Below, one piece after another: positions 22,889 through 36,700 of a stretch of 64,000 bases of DNA. Source of the DNA: Apostichopus japonicus (lineage: Eukaryota; Echinodermata; Holothuroidea; Aspidochirotida; Stichopodidae); NCBI RefSeq assembly GCF_037975245.1, contig NC_092582.1, positions 9,325,501 to 9,389,500 of the forward strand. Direction: 5' to 3'. Every line of letters begins with the position of its first letter. Position 1 is the stretch's first letter. A program made the translations under genes and the position numbers. The notes under the pieces are model-generated. The model was given only the letters and a program-made list of their open reading frames with translations. It was not told the origin of the DNA and ran no database searches.

Positions 22889-24642
22889 TGTGCTCAAGGC
22901 TTACATTATCATCGACTACTTTCATATCAACATCGTATTCTTTACATTATCATCGTAAGTTGTGGTCCTTTTCGCAGACTGGCTGCTATCGTACGAAAAG
23001 GAAAGTGCGGTAACAATTTGTGGTTAAAAAAGTGGTAAAAAGAACCACTATTAATCTTGTATTACATTATCATAGTGTGTTTTATACTATCATCTTGTAT
23101 TTTGTTATCACCTTGTCCTTTTTTGAAATATCACCACGTACTTTTATATCAGTATCATGACTTTATATATTACAGCATTATTAAAGACCAGAGTTGTGAC
23201 GTGTGTGAGGTATGAAATCCAGATAGTTCGGTATAAGGCAGGTGCCAATGGTAGTTTTTCGTTTGGGTCGAGAATAATTAGCAGGGTCAAAGCAACATAA
23301 AAAGAAAGGAGTTGTCTATACTGATGGTATGTAGAATATCAAACTTAATTTAATAAACGGTAAGGGTACCTACAGTCATCTCTTTGGAGATTATTATATT
23401 TGAGTGCTATCATATCATTTTATGGGGCCCCATTGGAAATGGGCCGACGTTCTGTCAGCCCAATGGGTTTAGCTCCTGTTACTCTTTTTGTTCTTTTCAA
23501 TTCCGTCCTTTTTGTCTATTATGTCTTTGTAATATTTCTTTTATTTTGAACAATCTGAGTGCGAATAAAACAAACAAACAAACAAATGGTATTTGCTTGT
23601 ATTTGTTATAAACATTGTCAGATCTTATCGATCGATCCCCATCAAGAAGTTTGCGTGGTTTCCGTTGTGAATTGATGATGATTAACACTATAATATCAGT
23701 TGACTTGTTCATATTCACTTCCCATTGCCCCCTCACCCCTCCCCCTTTCCCTCCCATGTCCCGCAGTTACGGCAACAGGAAATATTTATGATTGAATAAT
23801 ACAATTATACAAACAATTAATGTAGAAGAAAATTCGAGACTGGAATCAAGAAAGGAGCGCTAGAGAGATAAAGCAGAAATGTGTGATATACATGCATGAA
23901 TTCCTCTTCCAAGTTTTTCCAGTTGTCCTTCGACGATAGCGTTAACGAATTGTTTATGTAGGTCACCACTACATAATAGTTTTACTGTAGTGTATAGTCC
24001 AATGACCCCTTTCTGATCTGAATGTATGTCTGATCTGGCTATACCAATTGTCTGTGTTGTTGCGTGCTCTCGGACCTGCTTAAACGTAACAGCGTCAAAC
24101 TAGAACTACTGTGGTGAGTTAATCAGTAGCAGTTGTAATGTTTACAGTCAAAGACTACAGGAAGAGCAGTTAAGTTTTGGGTTGTATCTATCGTTTTATC
24201 AATTGAAGGTCAGTTATATTTACAGGTTGTCATGTAAATGTCAACGTTATGTTTGCCATTTGTATTTATCCGTAGTAAGAGTAGTTGAAGTTATCGTTCA
24301 ATACTTTGCGTCGGTCGTTACTGGTAAGTGGTAGGTCTATAACTTGTTCATTATATTTTTGTAGATTGGCTTGGCTACGTGCAATGGTCAGTTTGTTATG
24401 ACCGTGTAGCCTACTGACGTTTATGTACTATAAGTACTAGCTTACGGGTCGGACTAAGTTAGGCTACCATTACCAACGTTAGGCTACACTTCAAACTCTT
24501 AAGTCTAACTTAGACTAGAGTTCTAAAGTTATCGATAATAGTACTCTGATCGGATTTCTAGAGTTGCTGGTAGCTAATGTTCTAGAAGTGTACTTATAGT
24601 ATAGAAGGGGTGCCGTTATTCTCCGCACACGGTACATTCCGC

Positions 24643-25014
24643 CAGTGGCGGAGCAAGGGGTATTGGTCAAGGGGGGCGAGAATGGTCTGTAGGGGCGCTT
24701 TTTTCGACACTTTCTTAGCGGAGCGCCACCACAGGTTGGGGCGGAGTGTACAGAAATTTTTTGAGTAAAGATACTTCCTAGATCGCCGGAAATGACCCTT
24801 TCCTGGCCTACTAATTTGCAGATAAACGAAGAATAAATAGGTGTCATCGCCAACAAAATGTGACAAATGTCAATAGGTAGATGAGAGCGCAATAAAAAAG
24901 TAAATAATCGCGAATAAGTAAAACGTGGTAAAAAGCTGCAAAGGGCGCCAGCAGTCCATTTGAGTCCGTCAGGGGGGGGCATTCCCCCCCGACTATATGG
25001 ACGCTCCGCCACTG
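24643..25014. mobile_element. Non-autonomous hAT-like DNA transposon (372 bp)
   Basis: Terminal inverted repeats CAGTGGCGGAGC (24643) and GCTCCGCCACTG (ends 25014) are perfect over 12 bp. The element is flanked on both sides by the identical 8-bp target duplication CATTCCGC (24635-24642 and 25015-25022). An 8-bp duplication with CAGTGGCGGAGC ends is typical of hAT miniature elements. No transposase is encoded; the minus frame 24515-25030 merely reads through it. Confidence 0.93.
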
Positions 25015-27194
25015 CATTCCGCTGACACAAAACGGTGCTTTCCGCACACCAAATTTGTCAGCGGCAAACAACGTTTTTGTCAGGAGCAGAATAGGTTACT
25101 GAACTGATTAGGGGACATTGAAATGATTTAGGAGGATGGAGCAGAATTTAACTAGCAGGAGAGAATTTAGCTCCAAGACTAGATAGGATAGCTTAGTTTC
25201 AGAAGAGGAATGATGATTTATTACAAGTGGCGGTGATAATTAATTTTAGTTAAACAGCGCCCCTTATTTTGTTTGTAGTTTTCGATATGGCGTGAAGGTG
25301 AAAAAGGTGAGTTGCCGTAACAATTTGGTCTCGCTAAGTTTCATCCTTTAGGGAGTATCTTTTTCATATAATTGTAAACATCTTTAATACTTTAGACCTA
25401 ATCCTTCATTACACGGGCCTCCTTTTGCCTTTTCACCCGGACAGCCACCGACTTGTACTTCCTTACTTAATCCCTAATTACATACACCCTTGCCTCCGGT
25501 AAATTATTAGCAGCTTAACTTTCCTGAAATGAACTCAATCTAACCATTCTTAAAGACTTTCTTTGATACTTTCTCACGATATTTTCATAATGCTGGATTT
25601 GGTATCCTAAAATTGAAGAAAACTATAGTGTACATGTAAGTGAAAAAAAAGGTGTTTTCTGCAGAACAAATGTTTTCCGCCGAAAGTACTCAGTGGTAAG
25701 TACAGTGTGCGGAGAATCACTGAAACTTAGTATTAGTGGTCACAGCAAGGATGCAAAGTTAGGATGTGTGAAGGCTTCCCTGGGGTGATTATCCATTCTA
25801 GCCTACCTGGTTAGAAAACTTAGTCTAGGCCTAGAAGTAAAATTTAGACTTAAGAATGTTTCTTGGGAATTTAATTTAACCTGATTGTCCATGTAGCATA
25901 ACTTGTTCCTAATTCCTCAAGTTGCATCTACAGTGTTATTTATAAGGCTCAGTAGCCTAGCATGCTAGGCTGTACAACTTCCCAAGTTCCAGAAGATTGT
26001 GAATAGTTGAACTTGAGGTGGTGCCCCTCAATTGGTTGTGGTCTTGAAAATTGCATTAGGATTTGAGGTTTCTATTCAGATACTGTAGGGCCAAATTTTA
26101 TTCTCAATTTTCTGTGTTAACAAATATGTATACCATTCTATAGTTGTTAGTGTCCTTCAGTAGGAAGTCTTATCACCACGGCAATTTCATGATTGAATGT
26201 GTTTTTGCCAAATTTGCAAGAAGCCTTATCCTGAAATGTGGGTGTGTTTCTTGTCATATCAGGTGAAAAACCGTATTGTGTGACTGCTTCATAGATTTTA
26301 ATCACCTGTAACTGGAAAAAAAAGTTTTATTTTCTAAATATGTAATTTGTAGTGATTTTTGCTAAATGTTGGTTTACTGTCGTGTTCAGCAGGGTATTTC
26401 CAATAGGACCTGGTAAGTAGGCTTTCTTTAATAATGAAAACATTTTGTGTAGTCATCCTATTGAAAGGCAGAGAACCACGTAATGTTTTGCCAAGAAAAA
26501 TGGTTTATTGTTAGGGACTACAGGCTGCAGTGCTGTTGTATATGCACTTTTGTGTAAACTTTAATAATAATTGTTACAATTGTTCATAAATGAACAAGAA
26601 TGAAAACATATGTGTGATGCTTTATAATGCAGATAAAACACAGAGAAAAGTAATCTCTAGCTTTGATTTTCAGTTTAACCTGATTTTTATGCCTAGGTTT
26701 GTGCTTTTCATTTGGTGATATTAGATCTAATATTAAGGCTGTTCTAGACATATAAGTTTTAATTATTTAAAGGGATGCAATAAGACCTCAGCAGAGTTGT
26801 TACAAAGCTCTGGTTCTTTTGACAGTTCTTCATCACATCCCACCATAGTCTATGTGTTATATTGAGGATAGTGTGGAGAAGATTTTTAATTACAAAGTAA
26901 AATTGCATATTAAAAAGGGGTGGGGGGGGTGGTTGGAATAAAGGAAGAAAAAACAAAGGAGCACCAATATTTGTCTGTGCTGATGGATTCACTAACTGCA
27001 TTATTTTGTTACTTAGGTCTTGTCAGCTCTCTGAAGAAGGACATTTCTTCCTGTCATGAAAAGAGTTGTACAAGTTAAATCAGTTGATATTTCATAAAAG
27101 TACTGATTTTATGTCAAAACTTTTTTACAAATAATTTTAAAAGAAATAAAATGTTGGCTAAGCATTTGTTTTTAACATGAAGAGGATCAATCAA

Positions 27195-27345
27195 GTACAG
27201 GGCATAACTTAGTGTTCAAATTTTGTGCAGTAATTTTGAAGGTTCTGAACTTATAAAATACTATGGTTCCTGGGTGCAAATAGTGCTATACATCTTTACA
27301 CTAGTATATCAATTTACCTATTTTGCAATGCGATACTGGATAAAT
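27195..27345 (+). repeat. Dispersed repeat, copy 1 (CAAATTTTGTG family)
   Basis: Shares an ordered series of blocks with 39480-39690 and 59930-60080: CAAATTTTGTGYAGYA, then GGYTCTGAAC or similar, ATACTATGGTT, ACATCTTTACACT, and an ATACTGG end. Divergent and non-coding. Confidence 0.65.
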
Positions 27346-30300
27346 TATTCACTGAAGTACATTGGCAGTAACAGCAGTACCAGTGGTGGCTTTGCCTAAC
27401 AAATATATTGTACTGATATTAGTAGCTACTGTTACAGTAACTGCTCATTTCATGCAATGAAAATAACAATGACCAATATGTACACTGTACTCTGAGTAGG
27501 TTTGTTGAATAGAACACTAGCATGGGGGGTGGGGGGGGGGTAACAAGTTATCAAGTTACCAATTTGCAGGGTTATTTGGTTACAGTGCAATCTGAATTTC
27601 ATGTCAGCTACTAATCGTCTGCGGGACAACCTCCACAGCTGAGTTTGATTGGCAAAACAAATTTGTTGTTGTTTTGAACGACCGGACTACCATTCAAAAT
27701 TTGCCATGAGTACTGCACACACACGAACCCGCACACACACACACACACAAGTTAAGTTAACATACTCATGTATTCATTGCAAACATAGAGAAGAATTAAA
27801 ATATTTTTAAAGTTTAATAAAAAAAAAAACAATCACCAAATGCCGGTCTAGTCTGTAACATTATATTGACTGAAATACTGCGGGTTATTTCCTCAAATGT
27901 CAAGCAATACAAGTTAAACAATGTGTTCACAACAGTACTTGTTTCATAAAATTTAAAACTCACAATCAGGTTTTAGAAAAGTTCCAGACAGTTCTTTCAA
28001 TCTGTTAAGCTATACATACTGTACTGCTATAAGCTGTTTAGCTATATACAGTTGTAAAAGCGAATTTTTCTCAGAAACGCTATATTTGTACACTGAATAG
28101 CGCTGCACAAAACATACAGATATGCTTTGTTTACAATTTATTGTGTTTGGCCACAAGTTATGTGGGTGGGAAGAAAGGTACATAACTCTCTTTTTGTAAA
28201 TTTGGGTGTTTGTTAGAAGAGGCTATACATGGTATCATCATGGTCATATGATTAGTTGTACACAATAGTACCAAAAAAGGATAACGCTACAGTTCATGCT
28301 TACATTAGGAGGCTTTGGAGCTCCTGTTTGAGATTAATTGATGCTTCTAATTAGCAAGGTTTTAACTATTTTAAATTTTATGAAGAAAATTATACGTCCC
28401 TGACCCTGATGTACATGTACATTAATGTCTTTCCATAGAATTTTATATATAATTTCATCCTCCGTGGTTCGATCCTGGTAAACTAAAGTTTATGTTTTCT
28501 CGTAGGCCTGCAATATCTTTCCTTTGTCGGTCAGTGTAAAACCACTGGATCATTGCAAATCCAACCAAATTGTAGTTTATGGATTTTATCCAAATTTGAA
28601 AGTTTGTCATCCAACAAAATTAATATAATAGGACCACTGAGTGGCCAATTTCCTCAGTGGACTACTATGGACTCTCTGATCACTGGATAACCATATGAAA
28701 GTCAGCACTGTTTATGTGAGACATTTGTCCTCACACTTTAAGGGCCATTAGTCCATTACATTTTGTTGTACATGTATTTGTAGTGGCTGCAGCTTCTTCC
28801 CTAGCAGAACATTTAAACAGATGTCCATCAGTCCTATATTTATGTATTTGTTTCCATGAATCTTGAACATGTATGCATGGACCATGACAATTGCATCATG
28901 GGATAAACTGAGAGTGGGTTTCCTTGCTGGTCAATTACTGCATCATTGGCATCAAAAGAGTATTTTATCACTAGCTTCCTTGTTGGACTGGGTGAAATAC
29001 AGTTCAAATTGTTCAACTTTGACCTACATGATGTGTGACAACTTTTTATTGCTTACCAAATTGTACATGATACGTACATGATGTTATAAATTTTGTACAT
29101 TTCAGACTCTTGGATAGAATTTGTAGCAAAATTTATGCACACAAATGAATTTGAAGATATTAGTTTAGTTATTCAGATCATGTATAATTAAATGTAGAAA
29201 TAAATAGTATAAAGTCTTTGCATGATTAGTATCTATAGTGCTGTACATTGAAATACCTTGGCAGCTGCATTTCAATTGAAAATTTACTAGGCATGAATAT
29301 TAGTAATTTTGTATTACTGGTATTATACTTAAAGAGCTAGAAAGCATGCCTGGACCTTTTCTCTTATTTCACCAATCATAGTTGCATTAAAAATTATGTG
29401 ATTAAGTACAGTTGTTGGCCTTGAAAGTTTTCTGCAGGCAAACAGCATATATTGGCTATTCCAATCAGCATAGTAACCAGTGCTGTGACTGAGATCCAGA
29501 GTTCATTAGTTGTCATTAGTGTGATTAGTGTGCAGGTTTCTAGTGTTTGTTGTTTTACTCTGGCAGTGACCTGGTTTGCTTCTCTTTAAAGCTGCTTTTT
29601 ACATTTGCATTGCCAAATTATGATGAGGTTCAATAGGGGAGTTACAGTATGTATCAAATAAAGGCTCCAAGATCTGTCTACCAAAGGAACAATTACATGA
29701 GCAGTAAGGAATTATTTTATTATCTATATCTGAATGTTTCATTGACTGTTAATTAATCACACGCTGTAGACAATGTATGCAGAACAGTATTTATTCTTAA
29801 AGCTTTTGGCCCTTAGTTATCTTCCTGTTTAGAAGGGTGAAAATTCATGAGTAGTTTCAGCGGTTTTATTTGCTTCACTCCTTCTTTTACCTGTTTTTTA
29901 TAACCACCGTCTCAACTGCCCACTACCTCTTCCTTTGGAATTTGTTATTCATAGAGTTTTAATACTGTGTACATTTTTGGCGACAGAATTTCATAGGCAA
30001 AAATCATGGTACTTCCATTGATAAGTTAGGTTTTATGGTCCAAATTTCTTGGTGATGGAATTTTCCATGTGCCCAATGCTCTAGTGTTGCTTACGGTATC
30101 CTTTGACTTTGGGACATTGTTTATATTGTGCTCCATATTTTGCCCCATATGCTGCTGTTGATTTGTATGTATACGCACCAGTTTTGCGATCAGCACGGTA
30201 TCTTTGTATATATCTGTTCTATGGTCTCATGAATATTTTAAATACATGTATAAGCTCTGTCAAGTGTTTTTCTATCCTAAGACATCTGTAGTTGTTATGA

Positions 30301-30550
30301 GAATCTAGTATTAAGTAATTAATTAGTTCAAAAAATATCCCCAAGTTAATCCAGCAAGCTGCTTTGATATACCGACTTCCACCTGCTGTCATTAGCACCT
30401 GCAAGTGAGTATAGATATAAGTACTTACTAGTATGGTATGCATAGCTACATTGAAAACAGCTGTCTACAATGTGAAAAGTCAATAAAACTCATATATGGA
30501 GTGTGTTTGAATATTATCTGTCCTTCCTTTCCCAACAATGTGTGACAATG

Positions 30551-31372
30551 TTAAAGCAGCATTTTGCGTTGGGTCGCTTTTTTCCACCTTTTTAACATGT
30601 GCATCGATTTTTTTTAGATGTATCAATCATAAAACAGCAAACTAAGATACCATCCAAGTTTCACCCTGCCAAGAGCGTTAATTAGCGAGTAATTAACGAT
30701 TTATGTCGATAACGAGTAAAAGTGTCCTCGACAAAGTTTTCATATCTCCAAATCCACTAGTTTGAATTCCACCAATCAGTGAATAGTATGTTTATTCATG
30801 AGCACTTTGCGTTTGATCGCCGTTTTCTACTTTTTGGACATGTCCATCGAGTTTTTTACATGCATCAAATCACAAAACAGCAAATTAAGATATTAGCCAA
30901 GTTTTTCCCTGCCAAAAACGTTAATTGGCGAGTATTCCACATACAAAATTAATCGCATTCAGTTCCCAAACCCACTAGTTTGAATTCAACCAATCAGAGA
31001 TGCAGGTTTAGTTATGAGCCGTTGCTAAAAATAGATTCAAGACTTTGCCTTGGTACAACCAAGGAGTTGTTATGCAACTCCCTGGTACAACTGCCATATA
31101 GACTGTACACAAATCAAGCGTGGTGTTATATTACGTATCTGTCAATGACGTTCGTAGTGTTTAAATATTCATATTATGGGCGAGGTTTATTGGGTTCCCA
31201 ACGGAAAATATCTTGGAGAACAACAAAGTTGAAAGTTGCAATTTTTTCGACTTTTATGCCACCATTTGAAGTAAAATATAAATAGATAAGCTAGTTATGT
31301 ATGTCGTTATGGCATAGTGGAGTCAGTGAGGTTGAGAAAAATCATAGAAAAGGACGCAAAATGCTGCTTTAA
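30551..31372. mobile_element. TTAA-flanked inverted-repeat element, copy 1 (822 bp)
   Basis: Begins TTAAAGCAGCATTTTGCGT and ends with the exact reverse complement ACGCAAAATGCTGCTTTAA. The outer TTAA on each side is consistent with a TTAA target duplication (piggyBac type), although a TA duplication cannot be excluded. No transposase. Compared with the copy at 57227-57845 it has an extra internal block: the left 240 bases are repeated in diverged form from about 30800. Confidence 0.85.
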
Positions 31373-31804
31373 ATATTTCAGTACATAGTCATCTTCTGTT
31401 AAACTGGAGGGAAAAACATACATAGTATGTTTGTAAAATATGATAATTATTATGATGGATAGAGTCTGGGATATTGGGGAGGGAGGGGAGGCGGTGGAGT
31501 TGGAGTAGGTTGCTGAAGTGGAAAATTAATGTGGAAGACAGGACGGAGAAAGGTGGTGGACTCTGTGATTGTGTAACACACTGTACTGCATATACACAGA
31601 TTAAGTTGTAGCTGTTGCTACGCTTTATGCCATGCCCTAAATCAACAGAGGGCGCTGTTGTATACCAGTCCTTTCTAGTTCCGTGAAACTTCACAAGCTG
31701 TGGTCTCTGAAATCACTGAGAATTCCTTTGAAGAATCCCTGACGTACACTTCTGGGCAAAATATCTGCACATTCCCAAATTCACACATAGTGTGACGTAT
31801 GAAG

Positions 31805-32035
31805 ACCTATGGTTACAGAAGCTTTGAATACTCTGGCTCTTATCTCTGGAACAAGTTACCAGATCACATTCGAACATGCTCTAAACTTCTACATTCAAAA
31901 GTCCACTTAAGACCCCCATCTTTTCACTTGTTCTTTTGTAAATTAATCTGCTTTCTTTGTAAAGCGCCTTGAGCAGTGACTTTTGTCTACTGATTTGGCG
32001 TTATATAAGTCTCATTTATTATTTTTAGTATTATT
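31805..32035 (+). mobile_element. 3' end of a non-LTR retrotransposon
   Basis: Translates to RSFEYSGSYLWNKLPDHIRT, the conserved SxLWNxLPxxIR segment at the C-terminus of many LINE reverse-transcriptase ORFs. It is followed by a stop, a 3' stretch with AAAGCGCCTTGAGCAGTGAC and GGCGTTATATAAGTCTC, and a short TTATTATT tail. 5'-truncated; a different family from the CR1-like copies at 5.5 and 12.4 kb. Confidence 0.75.
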
Positions 32036-33570
32036 ATTTGAGCAATCATATGGTTTTGACCACTCATTATTAGTACATTTTAGCAACTGAGTTTTAAAAG
32101 TCTTGAGTGTCAGTAAACTTGTATCCAAGTCTCTGAAATGGAATATATTGGACATTATACTTGTGATTCTTCTCGTACTTTCATTAATGAAGACGACCCA
32201 TTTTGAAACATATTCACAACTAGCACATAGATTGAGATATATGTTACATCGCTGTACAAAATCTTTGAAGATCTGTAAAAAGTACATGATGGATCACACC
32301 CATTAGGACCCAGAGCTGTACCTACTGCTACGTTAGGGTCCATAGGACAGCCCCCTCTGCAGAAGCGCTGAAGGTCCACATTTTGAGCTGAAAATTGAAA
32401 CACTCCAAGTATCTTATAGACAACAATTAGCAAATGTTACACCCCTTGCATCTGAGCCTGCTTCTTTCAACAGTAACACATAGGCTAACTTGGCTAAGTC
32501 TGTAATAACTGAGTGTTGAGATTCAGCAGCATTGTTGCTCTATAGATACTGTGTATGTCTCTTTTGATTAACTGGTGCTTGTTTTGGGCGCATAGTTAAT
32601 TTCAGCAAAAAACATATGGGATAGAGTGCACAAAATGACTAATTGACTCTGTGGAACTAATTCATGAAAGTAGGTCTAGCATAGGAATGTATTAATTTGA
32701 TAATAAATCCTGTCGGAGGAAAGTCGATTGTAATACAAGGAAAAGAAAATCACCGGCTGCCTCCGATGACCCATCATCCAGCAGCATATTAAATCTGTTA
32801 CGGTGACCGTGTAGAGCTCTGGTGACCATGCTGTGATATGTGATGGTTGATAGATCTTTGGGATTAAAGGATATCTACTGTACATCCGTCTAGTGACAGC
32901 ACACAAAATGCTCTGTAATATAATTTCAGTTTACAAGTCTGTTTCTGTGTCCCATTTCTGTCAATGGCAACAGCTTAACTTAATGTATCCAGGTTGGAAC
33001 GGAAGACAGGGTGGGCGCACCAGGTGTCAGTAGAAGCCAGATATTTGTTGGGAAGGACAACTTTTCTAGATGAAGGTTTGCAGTGGATATATGTAACCCT
33101 TTTGTATGGTGGAGGAGAGGAGGGACAGGGGGAGAAGGGATAGAGGTGTTATTTCCTTGCTTTTCTCCGTCTAGCACTACCTGAAAGAGTTGAAACCTAT
33201 TCAGTGGTCGTACTGTAGTTGATGTAGAATTGTTTCCTTGCTGTTGACAATAAACGAACAGTATATATATTACATTCTTCAAAATATAACCAAACTGCTA
33301 TTACTGAATACAAATTGCCCCTTGGTGCCTTTCAAGTTGCTATCTTCCACAAATTTGTATAACTATCCAACACCAAATGTCTTCCATGGAGCCGTCTATG
33401 AATAACGATACCTCTTGGAATTGAACAGGCTGTGCAATATGTTGTGCACTTAAAATATGACCTTTCTTATATCAGAAGAGACTTTGTGAAGCTTTAAATA
33501 GAGGCTCACAGCTCTATGTTGTTTTTTGTTATTTTGTAAACAAGTGTGCTGTTATTTCCTCTTCTTCCAG

Positions 33571-33793
33571 GTCTTTGTAAACAACAAGAAGATTGACCAA
33601 GAAGGAGAAGTTGGATTACCTATAGCAGCTACCGTGGGCCTAGACAAGCAGCAGCATACAGACTGTGACAAGTTAATTCTGTGGAGAGTGGAGGTGTTCT
33701 TACCTCACACTGTCGGAGAAGTGAGAATGGAGGCAGTCTTTCGTAGAGCGCTTCAACTTCTGTTGTACCTTTCTTTTGCCATTTCATCGACAG
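33571..33793 (+). CDS. TGFBR3: TGFBR3-like first coding exon (5'UTR plus signal peptide)
   Basis: Acceptor CTTCTTCCAG at 33561-33570; donor CGACAG|GTTAGT at 33794. The ATG at 33727 is in good context (A at -3, G at +4) and is followed at once by a signal peptide. The frame is also open upstream through the exon, so a longer N-terminus cannot be excluded, but those residues do not resemble betaglycan. Coding bases are 33727-33793. Confidence 0.8.
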
Positions 33794-36700
33794 GTTAGTG
33801 ACATGAGCCTCTTTAAGTTGTAGGAGAATTTTGCTAAATTGATGTTATCCCCTTCATTTCTCTTTATCTGTCTCCCCTCAGCTTTGCACTCCTAGTACTG
33901 GTGGTAATGTTCAGTTTAATGTATTTCTTCCCCACTTATGGCTCACTGCTGCTTTGTGCATGTAGGTAACTTTAACATCCAGATGACAAATCAGTAATAT
34001 AACATGGGAACTGCATGAATCTATTATCCATATGTTAAGGATGTGACAGGCCAGTATTTGTGTACTTTGAGGTGCTTAATTAGGTAAATGGTCTTACTAT
34101 TAAAGAGGCTGTGTTTGTGAATATCTAGTGTGTGCACAGTCATTAATTTATATCTTCTCATTGCGCTTGCTTTCTGGTTTATCTTGGTCTGTTTGCAGCT
34201 GAGTTGTCAAAGCTTCTTTTGGAGTATACTTGACGATTACTAGGCACATGACCTATCAAAAAAAAAGATCAAAATTGATGCTGAATCTTGTACAAGATAA
34301 TTTCTTATCTAGATAATATGGTAACATTCGTGTATGAGACACCTGCTTGTAAACATATATACTGAAACTCAAGAACTATAGCTTGGTTAAACTTGATACA
34401 ATGCTTGGTATATGATTGTCCCTTAGTGAGTATAATGAAATTGGTTAAGGGCAAAGGTCAACTGAAGTTGAAAGTCTTAAAAACTTGTAAACAAGAAAGT
34501 TGCCAATATTCATATATTTTTTAGTTTCGATGATAATCGTAACCTTTGCATTCATGATGGCGTATACACGTGTGGGTGTGTGTGTTCGTTTTTGACGCCC
34601 AGCTTGTAAACACAATATCTGAAGAAGGGAAGTCAGATCAATTCCATACTTGGTGTGTAGGAGGACCACTATGAGTACAAGAAGCTAAGTGTTTTTTTGG
34701 GGAGGTCAAAGTTCATTTTGGGTCACCAGGGTCAAATTGTGAAAACCTTGTAAAGAAGATATCTCAAGAAGGTAAGATTGGACAGATCTCATTACATATG
34801 AACCACATTGAATACAAAAGCCTGTTGTTTTGGTGTAGGTCAAAGTTCATTTGGGTTCATCAGAGGTCAAATTGTGAAACGTTGTAAACATGATATTGCA
34901 AGAACAGAAACCTTGGACAGATCTCATTTGGTTTTTAGATGTACCATATCAAATTTGAGGAGCCTATTATTGCTTTTGGTGGAGTTCAAAGGTCATTTGA
35001 AGTGAATAAACGCCAAACATTTACTTCAGTCCCCTATCACAGGTCTGTCTCTCTACACTAACGCACTTTCCTAAGCATAATATGGTATATACAGTAATTG
35101 TACCACTTTGTGTACAAGAAGCCTAATGTGGACAGAGGGCAATGGTCGCTTGAGTTCACCAGGGGTCATATTTTGAATACCATGTTTTACACAATATTTC
35201 AACAAGGACAGATGTCATATTTAGTTTGTTGATGTATCACATTTAGTACAAGAAGCCTGTTGTTGAGGTCAATGGTCATTTCAGGACAGTCTGTGTCATT
35301 GTGAATTTATTGTTCGTCACATGCTTTTCACTCTATTAAGATCAAGTATGTTGTACACCCACACAATGCATTACGTTAGATTCCTGAAGAAAACTGCTCA
35401 TGTTACATTCATGATTGAAACCACAATGCATTTTTGCATGATGAATTTACAGTACTTTGCTCGGACTCTCTTACCTGTCTCTCACTCAACAATTGCACTT
35501 TCCTATGTACCTAACTACACATTTGGAAACATTTTAGCACTGCGCCTCTCTCCCAGGCCACGCCCACTAATTCCTCCTTCCAGATCTACCACCCGGAAGT
35601 ATACTGCACGTAATTTTTCGTCGCTGTACCAAGAAGAACTCATAAGTATCCATTTATTTACGTACAATTATATGATTGAATGTTTCTCTCCATTCATGTG
35701 TTTTGTCCGCTTCCTTGTTGTAAATTTTTGTATAACAGGTATCGGTTACGCGACACCTCAGATGTGGCTGATTTTATCAGCTTGTTATTTAGCTCTCGCC
35801 TTCATTAAGAGAGTGCATGAACCTGTGTTTCATGTGTACACAAGGTATCAAAGTTCACTTGTAAACTGTGGAGAGTGTCAAAAGTTTAAAACTCTTGTAG
35901 TGTGCAGTACTTACTATTGTATTCCAATTTTCATCATATAAAATGTGGCAAGGAGTGTAAAGCCTGTTGGCTCGCTGGTTTTCTTGTTTGACATGTTTTA
36001 AGAGAGTGGCAAACTATTTTCTGTTTTATTTATATATCTTTATCAAACCTGATCTATTTATGATAAAAAAAAATGTCATGTCAGCACTACTAAAATAAAA
36101 ACAAAATTTAGAAACATTGACATTACTCAAATATAAAATAAAATGTAGGCTCTAGTGTGGCTGTTTTATGGAGTTTTGTTGGATATTAATGCTTGCCTGC
36201 TTGTAGTGCAGTGTTCAAAGAAGTGTGCATTATTTGAGAAACATCTTAGTCATCAAGTTTGTCTGACAGAAGTTTTGATTATTTATTATTTACAGTATAT
36301 TGTGCTCTTTTGACTGCACATCTCTGGGACTACCATGATTCTTTGATATTTTATCTCTGCTTGATCTCTTCCTAGGTAATGAATTACACATCGTTTAAGG
36401 TGAAAGAAAGGTTAAAAAAACAACAGGTGCTTTAGCATTAAATCTTAAAGCAACACTTTTGAATTTTCCAAAATCCAAATCTGGACTTAAAAATTCTCGG
36501 CTCTACTGGTTGTTTAGTATACACCCCCCCCCCCCCCAAAAAAAAAAAAGGTAAATAAACTGATATATCCTCAACATCAGAAGAGTTTTAATTTCAGAAT
36601 AAACTTACTGTAATGAAGGTCCTACATATATGCAGTATTAACATGTTTATATTCCATGGCAAGCACCATTGAACATTCTACCCCATGCCATTCACTATAG

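Larger units (their letters stand above)
25023..33570. other. Presumed upstream / first-intron region of TGFBR3-like gene
   Basis: Apart from the repeats listed separately, no coding exon is recognised over 8.5 kb. A short CA repeat is at about 27717-27750 and a poly(G) run at about 27525-27541. A 5' non-coding exon of the TGFBR3-like gene is expected somewhere here or slightly to the left. Confidence 0.35.

Noticed and set aside
22577-23038. Ser-rich, Val/Ile-rich and Arg/His-rich frames
   Set aside because: All come from the same trinucleotide microsatellite read in three frames.
24515-25071. 171-codon minus-strand frame as a gene
   Set aside because: It spans the hAT-like element and its flanks, and has no recognisable domain.
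35321-35941. 206-codon plus-strand frame as a gene
   Set aside because: It includes a TTTACTTCGCTCC-family repeat, lies inside the TGFBR3-like intron, and resembles no known protein.
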